Assembly: GCA_029449245.1 (NCBI GenBank)
Contig: JANATF010000007.1
Location: forward strand, 620,001-684,000
Length of the DNA: 64,000 nt
Direction: 5' to 3'
Source: Mortierella alpina
Taxonomy: Eukaryota; Mortierellomycota; Mortierellomycetes; Mortierellales; Mortierellaceae
Shown here: positions 34,107 to 44,743 of the stretch, in pieces
Layout of the letters: every line of letters starts with the position of its first letter
Numbering within the stretch: the first letter of the stretch is position 1
Notes under the pieces: generated by a model
Database searches by the model: none
Told to the model about the DNA's origin: nothing
The model's input: the letters and a program-made list of their open reading frames with translations, nothing else
Program-made: the position numbers and the translations under genes

Positions 34107-34731
34107 GGCCGACCTTCTTTCCGAGATAACCCTCGGCAGTCTCCTTCATCTTTCCGAGAACAAAAGCACCGATCTGGGAGGGGGAGTACTGCTTGTCACG
34201 GGCCTCGACCCAGGCATCGCCGTTCTGGTGCTTGACAATCTTGTAGGAGACAGTCTTGATGTCGTGCTGGACAGCCTTATCGGTGAAGAGGCGACCGATC
34301 AAACGCTTGGTAGCGTAGAGGGTGTTCTCGGGGTTGACAACAGCCTGGCGCTTGGCAGCCTGACCAACGACCAGCTCGCCCTCCTTGGTGAAAGCGACGA
34401 TCGAGGGGGTGGTGCGGGCACCCTCGGCGTTTTCAATGACACGGGGGACTTTGCCCTCCATGATACCGACACATGAGTTGGTGGTTCCAAGATCAATACC
34501 GATGACAGGTCCGTTGATAGCAGAGCTGTACGAGCGGGCAGCAACCTTGCAAAAGCAAAGAGCAAAAAGTAGGGAAAAGGGTAAGGCTGTTAGTTTCGTT
34601 CTGCTCGAGCCGTTCGTCGTTGCGATTCCAGCTGAATCTGATCAGGGTTGGTGGTGGAGTGTGCAAGGCGTCCTTACCCTCCTGGCCTGAACAGTGGCCG
34701 CAGATCGAGACAAGCGCGCGAGATTCAGCAT
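32635..34731 (-). CDS. SSC1: Mitochondrial HSP70 chaperone (Ssc1-type)
   Basis: Role: matrix DnaK-type chaperone that drives protein import through TIM23 and folds imported proteins. Seen: exon 1 (34678-34731) encodes 18 residues of presequence ([18 protein letters not shown]) and exon 2 (32635-34545) the rest, giving 654 residues, the same as yeast Ssc1. The ATPase domain has [34 protein letters not shown], and [15 protein letters not shown]; the peptide-binding domain has [34 protein letters not shown] and the DnaK-like [20 protein letters not shown] place it with mitochondrial rather than cytosolic or ER members; there is no HDEL or EEVD end, and the tail is Ser/Glu/Lys-rich (VDNEEPKKN). 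The 132-base intron separates the targeting signal from the chaperone. Confidence 0.97.
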
Positions 34732-35114
34732 ATTGAGGAATGTGAACGGGTGGATCAAAGTGAGGTGAATACAGAGGAAGAGAAAAAGAGATTCGGAAGA
34801 CTCACACACCCCATACATATAATATAGTCGCAGGCACGAATCACCGTCTCAGGTACGATGACTGCACGCTTTGTTGAGCTGACGGGCCAAGCCACCGCAC
34901 AACACACTCGGCCGACAGGGCCCGGAGTGCGGGCGGATTGTGCACCCACCGGCGACCTGGCCCAAAAAGGCAATCCAGCTACTGGGCCAAGGAACATCAT
35001 GGAAGGGCGGGCTTTGAAGTGAGGGGGGAGAAAGTCCTTCCGCCGCCACCAATCCTCGCGAGACTACAGTGTGCTCAGTATACCGAGATGACTCTGGAAA
35101 ATGTTTATGTGTGT
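34732..35114. promoter_or_regulatory. SSC1 upstream region
   Basis: 382 bases between the SSC1 start and the end of VPS17. A TATATTAT-like segment on the minus strand (plus 34817-34824, CATATAATATAG region) lies about 90 bases before the start and could be a TATA element. I looked for heat-shock elements (alternating GAA/TTC pentamers) and saw no clear three-unit array. Confidence 0.35.
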
Positions 35115-37584
35115 CTATGATGTGTGCAATGCTGTGTGCGACGCTGTGTGCCCCACCGCTGCATCCGCCTCAACGCCCGCTCCAACAGACACCAGTTCCT
35201 CCAGCTTCGCCCGTTCAAATCCAATCTGCCGCTGGCTGTACTGCCTCAGCGCCCGCAGAAAGTCGTCCTCGCTCTGCTGCCGATATCCCTCAAGATCCTT
35301 GGTCAAAGCCGTCGTAACCTGCTCCAGCCTCTTTTTCATATTCCCTTCAAACAGTTGTGCCTGGCAATGGAAACTGAGTCAACATTCTGGATTCAACTGG
35401 CTCTCTTCACAATTGAACAATTGCACCAAAAAAAAAAAAAATAAGAAATAGAAACTTACGTCTTCAAGGTCATCAATGCTATCCGTGACCTTTTCCGGAT
35501 TAATACTGGTTGAGGAGCGCAGCCGCTCCATGGTCTTTCGTTTACTCTCTGTGCTCCGGATCGCTGCTTCGTATTCACCCAGAACCGATAACCGGTAATC
35601 CAGCGCGCTGCTGAGCGCTTGCACATGCTGCAGCTTGTAATCCAGGAAACTGCCTAGTACTGTCGCATCGCCGCCGACCTAAGAGCAGAGAGGGGGAGAG
35701 AAGTCATGCTCACTTATCAACACAGGCTGCGCAATGACAGGACGATTGAGCGCATTTGCATAGGTCATGCTTACTTGAGCTTTGCTCGCCTTGGCCATCC
35801 CATCCAGAGGCTTCGCCAGCAATTTGAATGCCCGTGCCAACTCTGGTATGCTCTCCGAGGCTGCCAAGGTGTTGCTCAGTGTTGCCAGTTCTGCTTCTTT
35901 AGAACTGAAATCTACAGATCGCAACAACAATGAGACGAGGATATCATTGCAAAGTTTTACAGTATAGCGTGGGGGGCCTCCACGGCCTCAACGAAATAAA
36001 TCATCCACATTGACATACCTCGTCTAGCTTTGATCTCCCTGTCAAGATTCTTGATTACGATCTGCAGCTTTGATTCTACTTTGGACGCTATTGCCCTTTC
36101 TTCCTCAAATTCGTCATCTGTGTCACCCGATCCGCTGCCTAATGAGAGCCCTGCAGGCGCGCCAGAACTAAATCTCTTGACACCAATGTCTAGCAGCTTG
36201 CCCAAGATCCTCTTTGGTTTGGCTGGTGGTAAGAACTAATGTAGCCAGCGACGCAACAAGCGGATCAAGAGTGTTTTCGTGTTAGACAGTCATGGACCGC
36301 AAAGTTCACACAGTGCCACTAATAAGCGGATCAGTACTGCAGCTTACGCCAAATTCAGATTCAATAAACAGCTGCAACTCATAGTCCTGGGAGAGCACAG
36401 GGTGATGGCTGATCCTTTCCAGAAACTGCCGCATCGAGTGCACATCCGCCGCACTGACGAGAGATCGCTCCGGTGGCAAAACGGGCACAATGGCTTCTGG
36501 ATGCTCCTCAACAAGATGTTCTCTCAGCCGGACAAACTCGAGGTACGACCGCGTGACATTTTGGTACGACTGGCGCTTGTATCGCGGCATATTGGTCTAA
36601 GTTGAAGATGGAGGAGAATAGATAGATCAGCAGTATTTCTTTTTCCATAAAGAGAATGCTATGCACCTTGCAGGCAGACGGCGTGAGCGAGAACGAAGCA
36701 ATTTCTCGTCAGTTTACCTGTACAGTGAGCACAAACATGCCGTCTTTTCCTTTGCGATCCGTATCTGGGATGGTGATTCGGAGATATACGGGCGCCTTAA
36801 CACGTTGCTGTTCATATGAGGAGTCGCGTCGCGTCATCCTTGGTGATGAAGTGGAAGGCGAGGGTGGAGGTGAGATTGCCTGGTGTTTGATAATTGGACT
36901 ATGAGCCCGCGAATGCGACTGCGAAGTAAAGCCAGGAGAGGGGCTCGTGCTGCTGGGCATGCTCGAGCGGTTGCTGTTGAAGGCATTACCAGCAATGCGC
37001 CTGTCGTACTGATGGGTGGTCCTACTGAGGCTGCCAGACTTGGAGCCTGACAATGTCCCCGGATAAGCTGCCTCGACGTCCGACGCATTGCCGTCGCCAT
37101 TGTCCAAAAGAGGATCAGAAAATGTTTGCGACAGGGGCGAGGGCGACGACGGGGTTGAGTAGGATGATGCATTGGCTGAAAACCGACTCGCTGGCGCCAC
37201 TCCTGTGCTCGACGCCGTCACGGCTACTCTTTTCTGTGGCACCGGTGCTGCTAGCGAAGGCTGCTGCTGCTGCTGTTTCGGTTGGTTCAGCATCAAGGGC
37301 GCGCTGCGAGTCTGTCTTGACGGGGTGGGTGCTCTAACTGCTGGTGATGGCGAGAACAAGGGATCGCTCCCGCTGTGCAGTGGGGATGGCATGCCTCCAT
37401 TGGCTGATGTCGCCACTGGGGATGTCCTTGCGATGGCGGCCGTTGCGGAAGCGGTTGGCAGTCCCAGTGGTTGGGGCGCAGAGGCGGGCGCCGTGGGAGC
37501 CAGCAGCGGATCATTCCCTGCGGGGGCGGTCCTTGATGAGGCGTATGCAACCGATGTCAGCGGGTCGCTGAAGTCCTGAGCCAT
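35115..37584 (-). CDS. VPS17: Vps17-like PX-BAR sorting nexin of the retromer
   Basis: Role: Vps17 pairs with Vps5 to form the membrane-bending half of the retromer that returns receptors from endosomes to the Golgi. Seen: six exons (36718-37584, 36348-36596, 36019-36235, 35775-35911, 35460-35678, 35115-35360) give 644 residues. Residues 1-260 are disordered, rich in Ser/Pro/Gln. The PX domain spans about 265-375, with TNMPRYKRQSYQNVTRSYLE and FIESEFGF; the Vps5-type RRYSDF and PPEK motifs are not conserved, and the ES[D/E]FG[F/Y] end of the PX domain fits Vps17. The BAR-like helical region covers about 400-640, including LQHVQALSSALDYRLSVLGE. A Vps5 paralog or another sorting nexin remains possible. 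Introns fall between the predicted helices. Confidence 0.8.
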
Positions 37585-37837
37585 ATTCGCTGCGAGGTGT
37601 CTAGTGTCTGGGAGAGGCAAGTGCGACGCAGGCTATGGTATGCGTGCAGAGTGGGGGAGGGGACGGGTAAAGAGCGGGTGGCTGCCCCTTAAATTGACTC
37701 GCCTCGTCTTTCAACCAAACTATTCATGTCAACCAGACATTCATATCGCCTTTCAAGCACGTTTTCTATAGGCCTTTGGACTGAATTCTTTATGCAATAA
37801 AAATGGATGAATGTATGATGTGAAGCTATGAACAGAT

Positions 37838-40072
37838 TTAGTCCCGAGAAAAGAACTGGTCAGAAAAGTCCCGGCTGTCAGTGCGGCCGCGGCTGTTGCG
37901 GTCATTGTTGAAGCGCTTTGGGCGACCGCCGCTGTTGAAGTCCCGTCCTCCATCGCGGCCTCCAGATCTTGATGAGGATCTGTCGCGGCTGTTGCTGCCG
38001 TCTCTGCTATAGCCCTCACGGCCTCGGCTGCTGTATCCTTCGCGTCCGCGAGAGGAGTATCCACCGCGGGACGAGGATGATTTAGATCCGCGAGAGTTGA
38101 ATCCGAGCTTCGTCAAGAAGGACTCGCTCAGGTGAGGAGGCTCATCTGCACCAAGGGAGGTGATGTACTGCTTCGCCGACTCAAGGATATCACGCTTGGG
38201 GCAGGTCAGGACGTCGGTCCGTCCGGTATCTACATAGAGCAAGGGGAGGAAAGGTTAAAGAGTGTCAACTGCAATGGCTCATCAAGAACAACTATTGGCT
38301 GACAAAAAAGCCCTGTCATATCTTGAACTTACAGTATCCAAGGTAGGCAGTAAAGGCATCGTGAATCATATCGGGATCCTGTGCCTGCTTGGCAACAGTC
38401 AATTTGTCCATCAGGCGTTCGTCTTGCATGATCTCATCCATGTGCTTGACTGTCTCGTTCTGTACCAGAGGCAGGTCCGACATAGTATCCAAGAACGATC
38501 TCTCCATGGGGGTCATCATCAGTACTCCCTCACCAGTCTTTCCAGCACGTCCTGTACGTCCAACACGGTGAATATACTGCTCCTTGGATGAGGGGATTCC
38601 GACCTGCACAACGAGTGACACATCGGGATAGTCGACACCGCGAGCAGAGACATCAGAAGTGAACATGATAGATCCTCGGCTCTTTCGGAAACGATCGGAG
38701 GTCCTAGTGCGTTGATCCTGTGACTTTTTCGAGTGCAGTGAGAAGAGGCGGTATGAGGTCAACTCCTCAAAGAGTGATGCGTAGAGCTGAGTTCCACGGG
38801 TTGTGGGCAAGAACACCATAACCTTGCCATTGGGGTTCCTCTCCTTGTGGTCGTCGATGATCTTGGCCAAGAGAGGCAATTGCTGCTCATAGGGTGTTAC
38901 ACAGAACGACTGGTTGACCTGCAAGTTGGTGTTGGCCTCATTGGGGTCAACAGTGTCGATGAATGTGAAGTCGGGTTTGAGTGAGGTTCTGGCGATAGAC
39001 TTGATCTGCTTCGAGACTGTGGCTGAGAAGAAAAGGGTCTGGCGCTCCTTGGGGAGTGCCTCAACAATGCTCTCGATGCTATCCTTGAATCCCATGTCCA
39101 AGAGCTGATCGGCCTCATCCAGAATCAACTAATCAACATACAACGACATTGTCAGTTTCACAAATAAAGGTGGTCCCATCACACAACGAAAACTCGTAGC
39201 CGCACTACAACTTACAGTCTTGACACCCTCAAGCTGTCTACGGAACTCTCCGACGGACTCGATCATATCGTTAAGACGTCCAGGAGTGCCCACAACAATA
39301 TCAACCCTCTTGCTGTTCAGTTTTTTGATCTGAAGACCCTTGGACTCTCCGCCCACTAGGCAGTGGACGTTGAATCGGTAAGGACCAACAAGCTTTCTAG
39401 CCTCCTCTGCAATCTGCTGTGCCAACTCACGGGTGGGGGACACAATCAATACAGTTGCTGTATCTCCATATGAGAGCACCTTCTTATCGGTCTTGGCCAT
39501 CACAGTCTCCAATGCGGGGATCAGGAAGGCCAGCGTCTTTCCGGTTCCGGTCTTGGCTTTGACAAACATATCGTTGTCGGTCGGGAGCAGCGAAAGGACC
39601 TCGGATTGAACCTTGGACATGGTCTCATACTTGAAAACCTGCTTGATCGCTTTGGCAGTGTTTGGGTGCAAGGACTTGATCTCATCGAAGCGGGTAGGGA
39701 GCTCCTCCTCAGCAACCTCTTCGCTCACGGCCTCCTGGTCGACAGCCTGAGAGAGGATCGAGTGCGAGTGGAAGCCGGATGATCGCTGGAGATACGACGA
39801 CAGGGCAGGGAATGCCTTTGACGCAGAGACGGCTACCAATGAAGGTGCAAGGACTTGTGGTTAGTTCGAGGGTCATGAGGAATGCAGTCAAGGATCTCGG
39901 AGGAATTCGACAGTCCACAGTACAGGATTCAGGGGTAGAGCGAGAGTGCCACGAAGCAAATGTAGGTACCTGGAGCGATTGAGCGGGGGATGCTGCGGGA
40001 GATGGCCGAGGTCTGGGCCCTGGCTGCTAGACCAAAGGCGGGGCGGAGTGCGGACAGGATACGGAAGGACAT
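37838..40072 (-). CDS. MSS116: Mitochondrial DEAD-box RNA helicase (Mss116/CYT-19 type)
   Basis: Role: RNA chaperone for group I and II intron splicing and translation in mitochondria. Seen: four exons (39970-40072, 39216-39832, 38333-39128, 37838-38229) give 635 residues. The N-terminus (MSFRILSALRPAFGLAARAQ) is a typical mitochondrial presequence. Helicase motifs appear in order: AKTGTGKT (I), PTRELAQQ (Ia), TPGRLNDMI (Ib), DEAD (II), FSAT (III), FTSDVSARGVDYPD (V) and HRVGRTGRAG (VI). A C-terminal extension domain (~500-560) and a basic tail with repeated SSRGREGY and SRD units match the RNA-tethering tail of Mss116. A general mitochondrial DEAD-box paralog is the main alternative. The exon 2/3 junction falls immediately before the DEAD box. 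Confidence 0.9.
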
Positions 40073-40260
40073 TGCTGCCAGGTGAGGGTTGATGCGGGAG
40101 CAGTGAGAGGAGTGAGGAAGCGTAAAGGAGAGTAGAGAAAGTTTGTCCATAGAGGACAAAAAAAAAAAAGGACAGCAGTCAGCAGCCTGAGTGACTGCCA
40201 ACTGAAAAGGGAAAAAAGGCAATATTGTGGTGGCTTCCACCTTCTCAAACTTTATTGTGT

Positions 40261-42143
40261 CTACCGGATGCGACCCTCCTTCAGGGACTTGAGGCTGACA
40301 GGGCCAGCCTTCGTCTTGAACTCCAGATCCTTGTACAGGGCCAGACCCGCAGGGCTGATCGTGAACTCTGCCGAGACCTTCTCGAAGATCAAGTGCTTGG
40401 GGTTGAGCTTCTCGGGCGAGGACCGATCCACCTGAGCAAAGCCCTCAAACTCGATCAGGTCGCCTGCTTCCAATCCTGCTGGGGGCTGCAGCAGCTCGAC
40501 CACAGAATCATCAGCGGATGAACCAGCAAGCAGCATGGCACTCGAAAGGACGCCCTGGAATTTTCCAGGCTTCAAATTACAGACAGCGCACACAAAGCGG
40601 TTCTGCATCTCCTCCAAAGGAATATACTTTGCCAATCCAGAGACGACCGTGCGGATATCACCATTCCCACAGTCAACAGTCGAGATGTACGAGTTGGGGT
40701 TGGCGTCATGGACCTTGGCCTCCAGAATGCGAGCAACACGAATGTCCACACGGGAGATATCCACTGCCAGGTTGGCGCTGCTAGGAGCCTGATCGAGAGA
40801 TAAGGGTGTGTTACAAAACCAGTAAACTGCCCGAAACCCAAGAAACCCTGGAGCACTCCAGCAAATGAAAATAAAGAAAAAAATAGCAATTCTACGTTAC
40901 CTTGTTAGACTTGGCAGCCTTGGCCTTGACCTCAGGCTTAGGAGAGGGGTAAGCAGCTTCAGTCAGAGTGCGGAGCTCGTCATTGTCGAACCACTTGCGA
41001 ATGGGTGCCAAGAGCCCATTGATGGCTTCCGTAACAGCCTTCTTCAAGTCTCCAGGGTGGACCTTCTTATCCCTAAAGTCATTCTCCAGATCCTCGTAGG
41101 TGGTGTAAGTCACATCGCCTCCGAACTTCTCGGGTCTGAGGATCGAAAAGCTAGGGCTCTTTCCGTTCATGGATCCAAGAGGGAACAGAACAGTCTTGAC
41201 AAAGGACAGAATGCCGTTCTCGGTAATGTTACCCTCCTCGCAGAAGGCTTTGCTCAACTTGCGCTTCACATCCTCGGGGGCTTCGAGCAGATCAATCTTG
41301 GAGTCAGGATCTGACGACGACATCTTTGGGCCAGCCAGACCGGGGACCATGACGTTCATCAAATGGGACCGCTTCTTGTAGCCGATCATGGGCAGCATCT
41401 TCTCTGCAAAGACGAAAATCTTGCGCTGGTCCACCCCTCCGAACTGGGCATCGACACCCAAAAACTCCTCATCCAATGCCTGCATACCAGGGTACATCAA
41501 TCCGGACAACAGGGGGGACTCGACCTGCTTGACAACTTCAGCTCCAGCCTTCTTAGCATCACGCTCGGTAGTCCTGGAGCAAAGCTTCATGTTGGCGAGC
41601 GAGTACTCAGCTGTCAATTGGTAGGACGAGCCCAAAACAAACTTGAGCTTGTCAGTGGGGACGCCAATGGAGGTCAAGGTTGCCTTGATCAACTCGGTAT
41701 AGTAAGAAGCGCGCTTATCAACGAGCTCCATGGGGGCCTTCATGTTGTCCAGGAAGGCGTGGATATCGGCGACGAGGACGGTGATGTGGCACCCAGCTTC
41801 CAGAAAGTCGGCAATCTTGGTCATAGCCACAAAGTATCCCAAGTGGGGCTTGCCCGTGGGGGCTATTCCGTGTTTCCATGAATAGAGAAGAATTGGATAC
41901 CGGAGCACGAGTGGTCAAAGAGGCGTGGATAAAAGGTCAGACAAGGGAGCAGCACAGACGGGTCGGTGAGTCACGGGCGACAGATAGAAAAGGGGCTGGC
42001 TGCTTGTGCGATCTTTTACCTGTGCCCCAGTAGATGTTCAGATCACGCTCCGCAAGGATGGCCTCAATTTGCTCCTTGCCGAGAACCTCCTGCAGATTCC
42101 GTGAGATGATGCTGTACTTTTCGGCGGGTGTCAATGTAGTCAT
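40261..42143 (-). CDS. Cytosolic tyrosyl-tRNA synthetase with C-terminal EMAP-II domain
   Basis: Role: charges tRNA-Tyr with tyrosine. Seen: three exons (42020-42143, 40901-41862, 40261-40788) give 537 residues. The class I catalytic core (1-~350) has the HIGH-like [39 protein letters not shown] and the KMSKS-like KMSSS. After a Lys/Ala linker ([16 protein letters not shown]) the last ~170 residues form an EMAP-II/Arc1-type tRNA-binding domain: [55 protein letters not shown] and PKHLIFEKV. Known: this arrangement is that of human YARS1; Saccharomyces Tys1 lacks the extra domain, which exists separately as Arc1. The human cytokine ELR motif is replaced by DKR here. The exon boundary coincides with the domain linker. 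Confidence 0.94.
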
Positions 42144-42379
42144 GGCTGTGAAGAATGAAGACTGATTAGGGAGACAAGGGCCACCCACAGCGGCCCTATA
42201 TAAGGTACCAAAAAAAATATAACCTCGAGGGTGGCTTGCGCGCTCTACCTGCCCAGGCACACTGAGTCAGGCTTCGTGCACAGCACTCCGTTACGCCTTC
42301 ACGTTCTACTCAGCCTTCGCGGCAGCGTGCCTATGATGCCTTATGACTGACTGTATTCATGAGTTTCAGATTGCTACAG

Positions 42380-43586
42380 CTATTCCCGACGAAGATTATC
42401 CAGACGGGCTTGCAGCGCGGCATCATCCGCCGACATGCCCTCAGCCTGAGCAACACGTTCTTTCCCAGCTGCTCCTGGCGTTTTAAGCGATGTTCCAGGT
42501 GTGTTCGCCAACTAGAAAACAAAGAGCCAGCAGGAAGGAAGCATTAGTACAGGTACAGTACCTAGGATGATACGTGAAAGTACCATATGTATCCTAGTTG
42601 AAAGAGCAAGAAGCACAGATAGCTTACAGTGTCGTCCAGATTGATTCCGATTTCGTCCAAAACTTGGTTTACGATGGCGTCTTGCTCCTCTTCATCCTCT
42701 TCTTCTTCCATAGCCTCATCAATAGTGTCGGACATCATCTCTTCCTTCATATCCATGATCTCGCTCTCCTTTTCAAACTCCATCATGATGTGCTGAATCT
42801 GGGGCAAGTTCATATTTCGGTTCATAGCTCCCATAGCCTAGGGAATATGATATTATAAACAGAACAGTATCTGCTTAGAGCCCACGCTACATAAGAATAC
42901 AGAAGCAATCACGTATGGAAAGCAGACACTGAACAATACCTTTGTTGCGCCTTTCATGGCCTCGGCCATTTGCTGGTTGGAGCGAAGGCCCTGATAAATA
43001 ATGATAAAGTGAATATCTGCGAGTTAGATTGTCTTTGCACTACAAATAAAGAGAGCGAGGACGTGATGTCGTAACGCATGTCGCCTTGACTCTGTACCTG
43101 GATGCGAAGGCCCACGGCCTGAAGCTGAGTTTTCATCTGATAGAACTTTTGAATATATCTCCGAGTCCGCACAAGGTCCTTAGCCATCACTTTGGCTGCG
43201 TTCTATTGAAAGCGGGCGCAGCATGTCAGTGCTTACATAAGACGAGATACAGCAAAGTCCATGCCGAACGATGGCCTTGTGTTAGATTTACCATCTGACC
43301 CGCCTTAGCAGTCTTCTTGATGTCCAAGATAATCTTCTTCTCCTGCTGCTCAAGCTTCATTCTCTCACGATCCAGCTCCCGCTGTGCCTTGTTCAGTGCC
43401 CTCTGATGAGCCCTAAGAGCCTCTGCTGGGGACTTGCGTCCAAACAAAAAGTTCTGAAATATGTATGAATGACAAGTAGCCAGGAGTAAGTTCAAAATGC
43501 CAAGGTTTTACCAAAGTAACAATGACGACGAGATGCTTCGCCTTAGAGCATTATGGATGCGACTCTGGTCCCATTGCGCGTACCAT
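42380..43586 (-). CDS. VPS2: ESCRT-III subunit Vps2/CHMP2A
   Basis: Role: caps the Snf7 filament and recruits Vps4 during endosomal sorting and membrane scission. Seen: six exons (43584-43586, 43292-43453, 43098-43202, 42940-42990, 42628-42837, 42380-42511) give 220 residues, against 222 for human CHMP2A. Signatures are NFLFGRKSPAEALRAHQRAL, QRELDRERMKLEQQEKKI, VMAKDLVRTRRYIQKFY, MNLPQIQHIMMEFEKESEIM, an acidic EEEEDEEEQDA stretch and the C-terminal Vps4-binding MIM1 motif ALQARLDNLRRE. Odd: the model needs a first exon that is only the ATG, directly followed by a GTACGC donor; without it the conserved MNFLFGR start would be replaced by an unrelated leader read through the intron. The remaining five exons are secure. 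Confidence 0.9.
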
Positions 43587-43817
43587 CATCCTGTGCTTTG
43601 TATGTCTTTGTCGCAATTTCCTTTTTGTGTATCGTCGTCAAGTGGGTATACGGCTGTGAGTGTCGGTTTGTGTTGGCGTGCTGTGAATGAATGCAAGGGC
43701 GAAGGAAGTATTATAACCGTAGGTGACCCTTAATTGGCTCGTTATTCTTAAAAAAAATATGATATGCTCCTTCCTGTACACACTCTACAACACAAATTAC
43801 TCATCTACACATCCAAC

Positions 43818-44677
43818 ATGACCTCAGTTGCAGACGCAGTAGTTCCCGGCCAGAGACTAGGCCATGTGCAGAATTACAATGCGGGAGCAGGAACATATGC
43901 GCTTCAGGACTTTTTATATGCAAGTGTTGTCGGCCTCAAACAGATTTCACGGACCAGTGACAATGAGGTATGACTCTCTTGTGAACAAACAAGATCTTGC
44001 CATTCCTTAGGACGAATGGCGGAATGATCGCGACATGTCAATAGGCACGGAAATGCAGAATATCGCCTATGGATCACCCTACAGTACAGGAGTTTGCAGC
44101 GACGTATTTTGGAGACGAACTTGCGACGTTAACATTATGGCATCCATTAATATCGATAGCTCCCGACAATGACTGTACAGCGGGAAAACTCGCAGTCGGC
44201 CATCCCTGAGATCGAAGCCATTGTTACCTGCAAAGTCGTCCGCGTTAACCCACATTTTGCATCCGTGAGTATTATGGTCGTCGACGGCAAACCCTGCAAG
44301 GATGATTTCCAGGGCATCATTCGGGTTCAGGATGTGCGGGCAACGGAGAAGGACAAGGTCAAAATCTACAACTCTTTCCGCCCTGGCGACATTGTCAGAG
44401 CACAGGTGGTAAGCACACAGCTGCCTCAACTCACAACCTGACTATCGGTCCCGATTTTTTCAATGCTAATTGCAGCATATTTCTCCCCAATTTTTTTTTT
44501 TAGATCTCGTTGGGTGATGCGAGGAGTTATTATCTGTCCACAGCAGCGAACGAGCTTGGCGTCATTTTTGGTACAAGTGTGGCTGGCGGATCGTTGGTCC
44601 CAATCTCATGGCATCAAATGCAATGCACAAAGACAAAAGTGATCGAACTACGAAAGTGCGCAAAGCCCATGCAGTAA
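43818..44677 (+). CDS. CSL4: Exosome complex cap subunit Csl4 (EXOSC1)
   Basis: Role: cap protein of the nuclear and cytoplasmic RNA exosome. Seen: three exons (43818-43967, 44160-44408, 44504-44677) give 190 residues, close to human EXOSC1 (195). The N-terminal domain has [20 protein letters not shown]. The S1 domain covers about 70-150 with [40 protein letters not shown] and [12 protein letters not shown] followed by [20 protein letters not shown]. The C-terminal zinc-ribbon-like segment PISWHQMQC...[12 protein letters not shown] is kept, but only some of the expected cysteines are visible. The gene is divergent from VPS2 with about 230 bases between the starts. Confidence 0.92.
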
Positions 44678-44743
44678 TGCAGCAGTGTAAAACGAAAAAC
44701 GACATAAAAATCATTGCATTATCATCAAAGACATAAAATCAAA

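Noticed and set aside
32884-34476. A 530-codon open frame antisense to SSC1
   Set aside because: Long antisense frames are a well-known by-product of codon usage in HSP70 genes. It is Gly/Leu/Asp-rich, has no domain, and exactly mirrors the SSC1 coding exon.
34732-35114. Heat-shock element upstream of SSC1
   Set aside because: Single GAA and TTC pentamers occur (for example ATTCGGAAG at about 34790), but no array of three alternating units with the right spacing.
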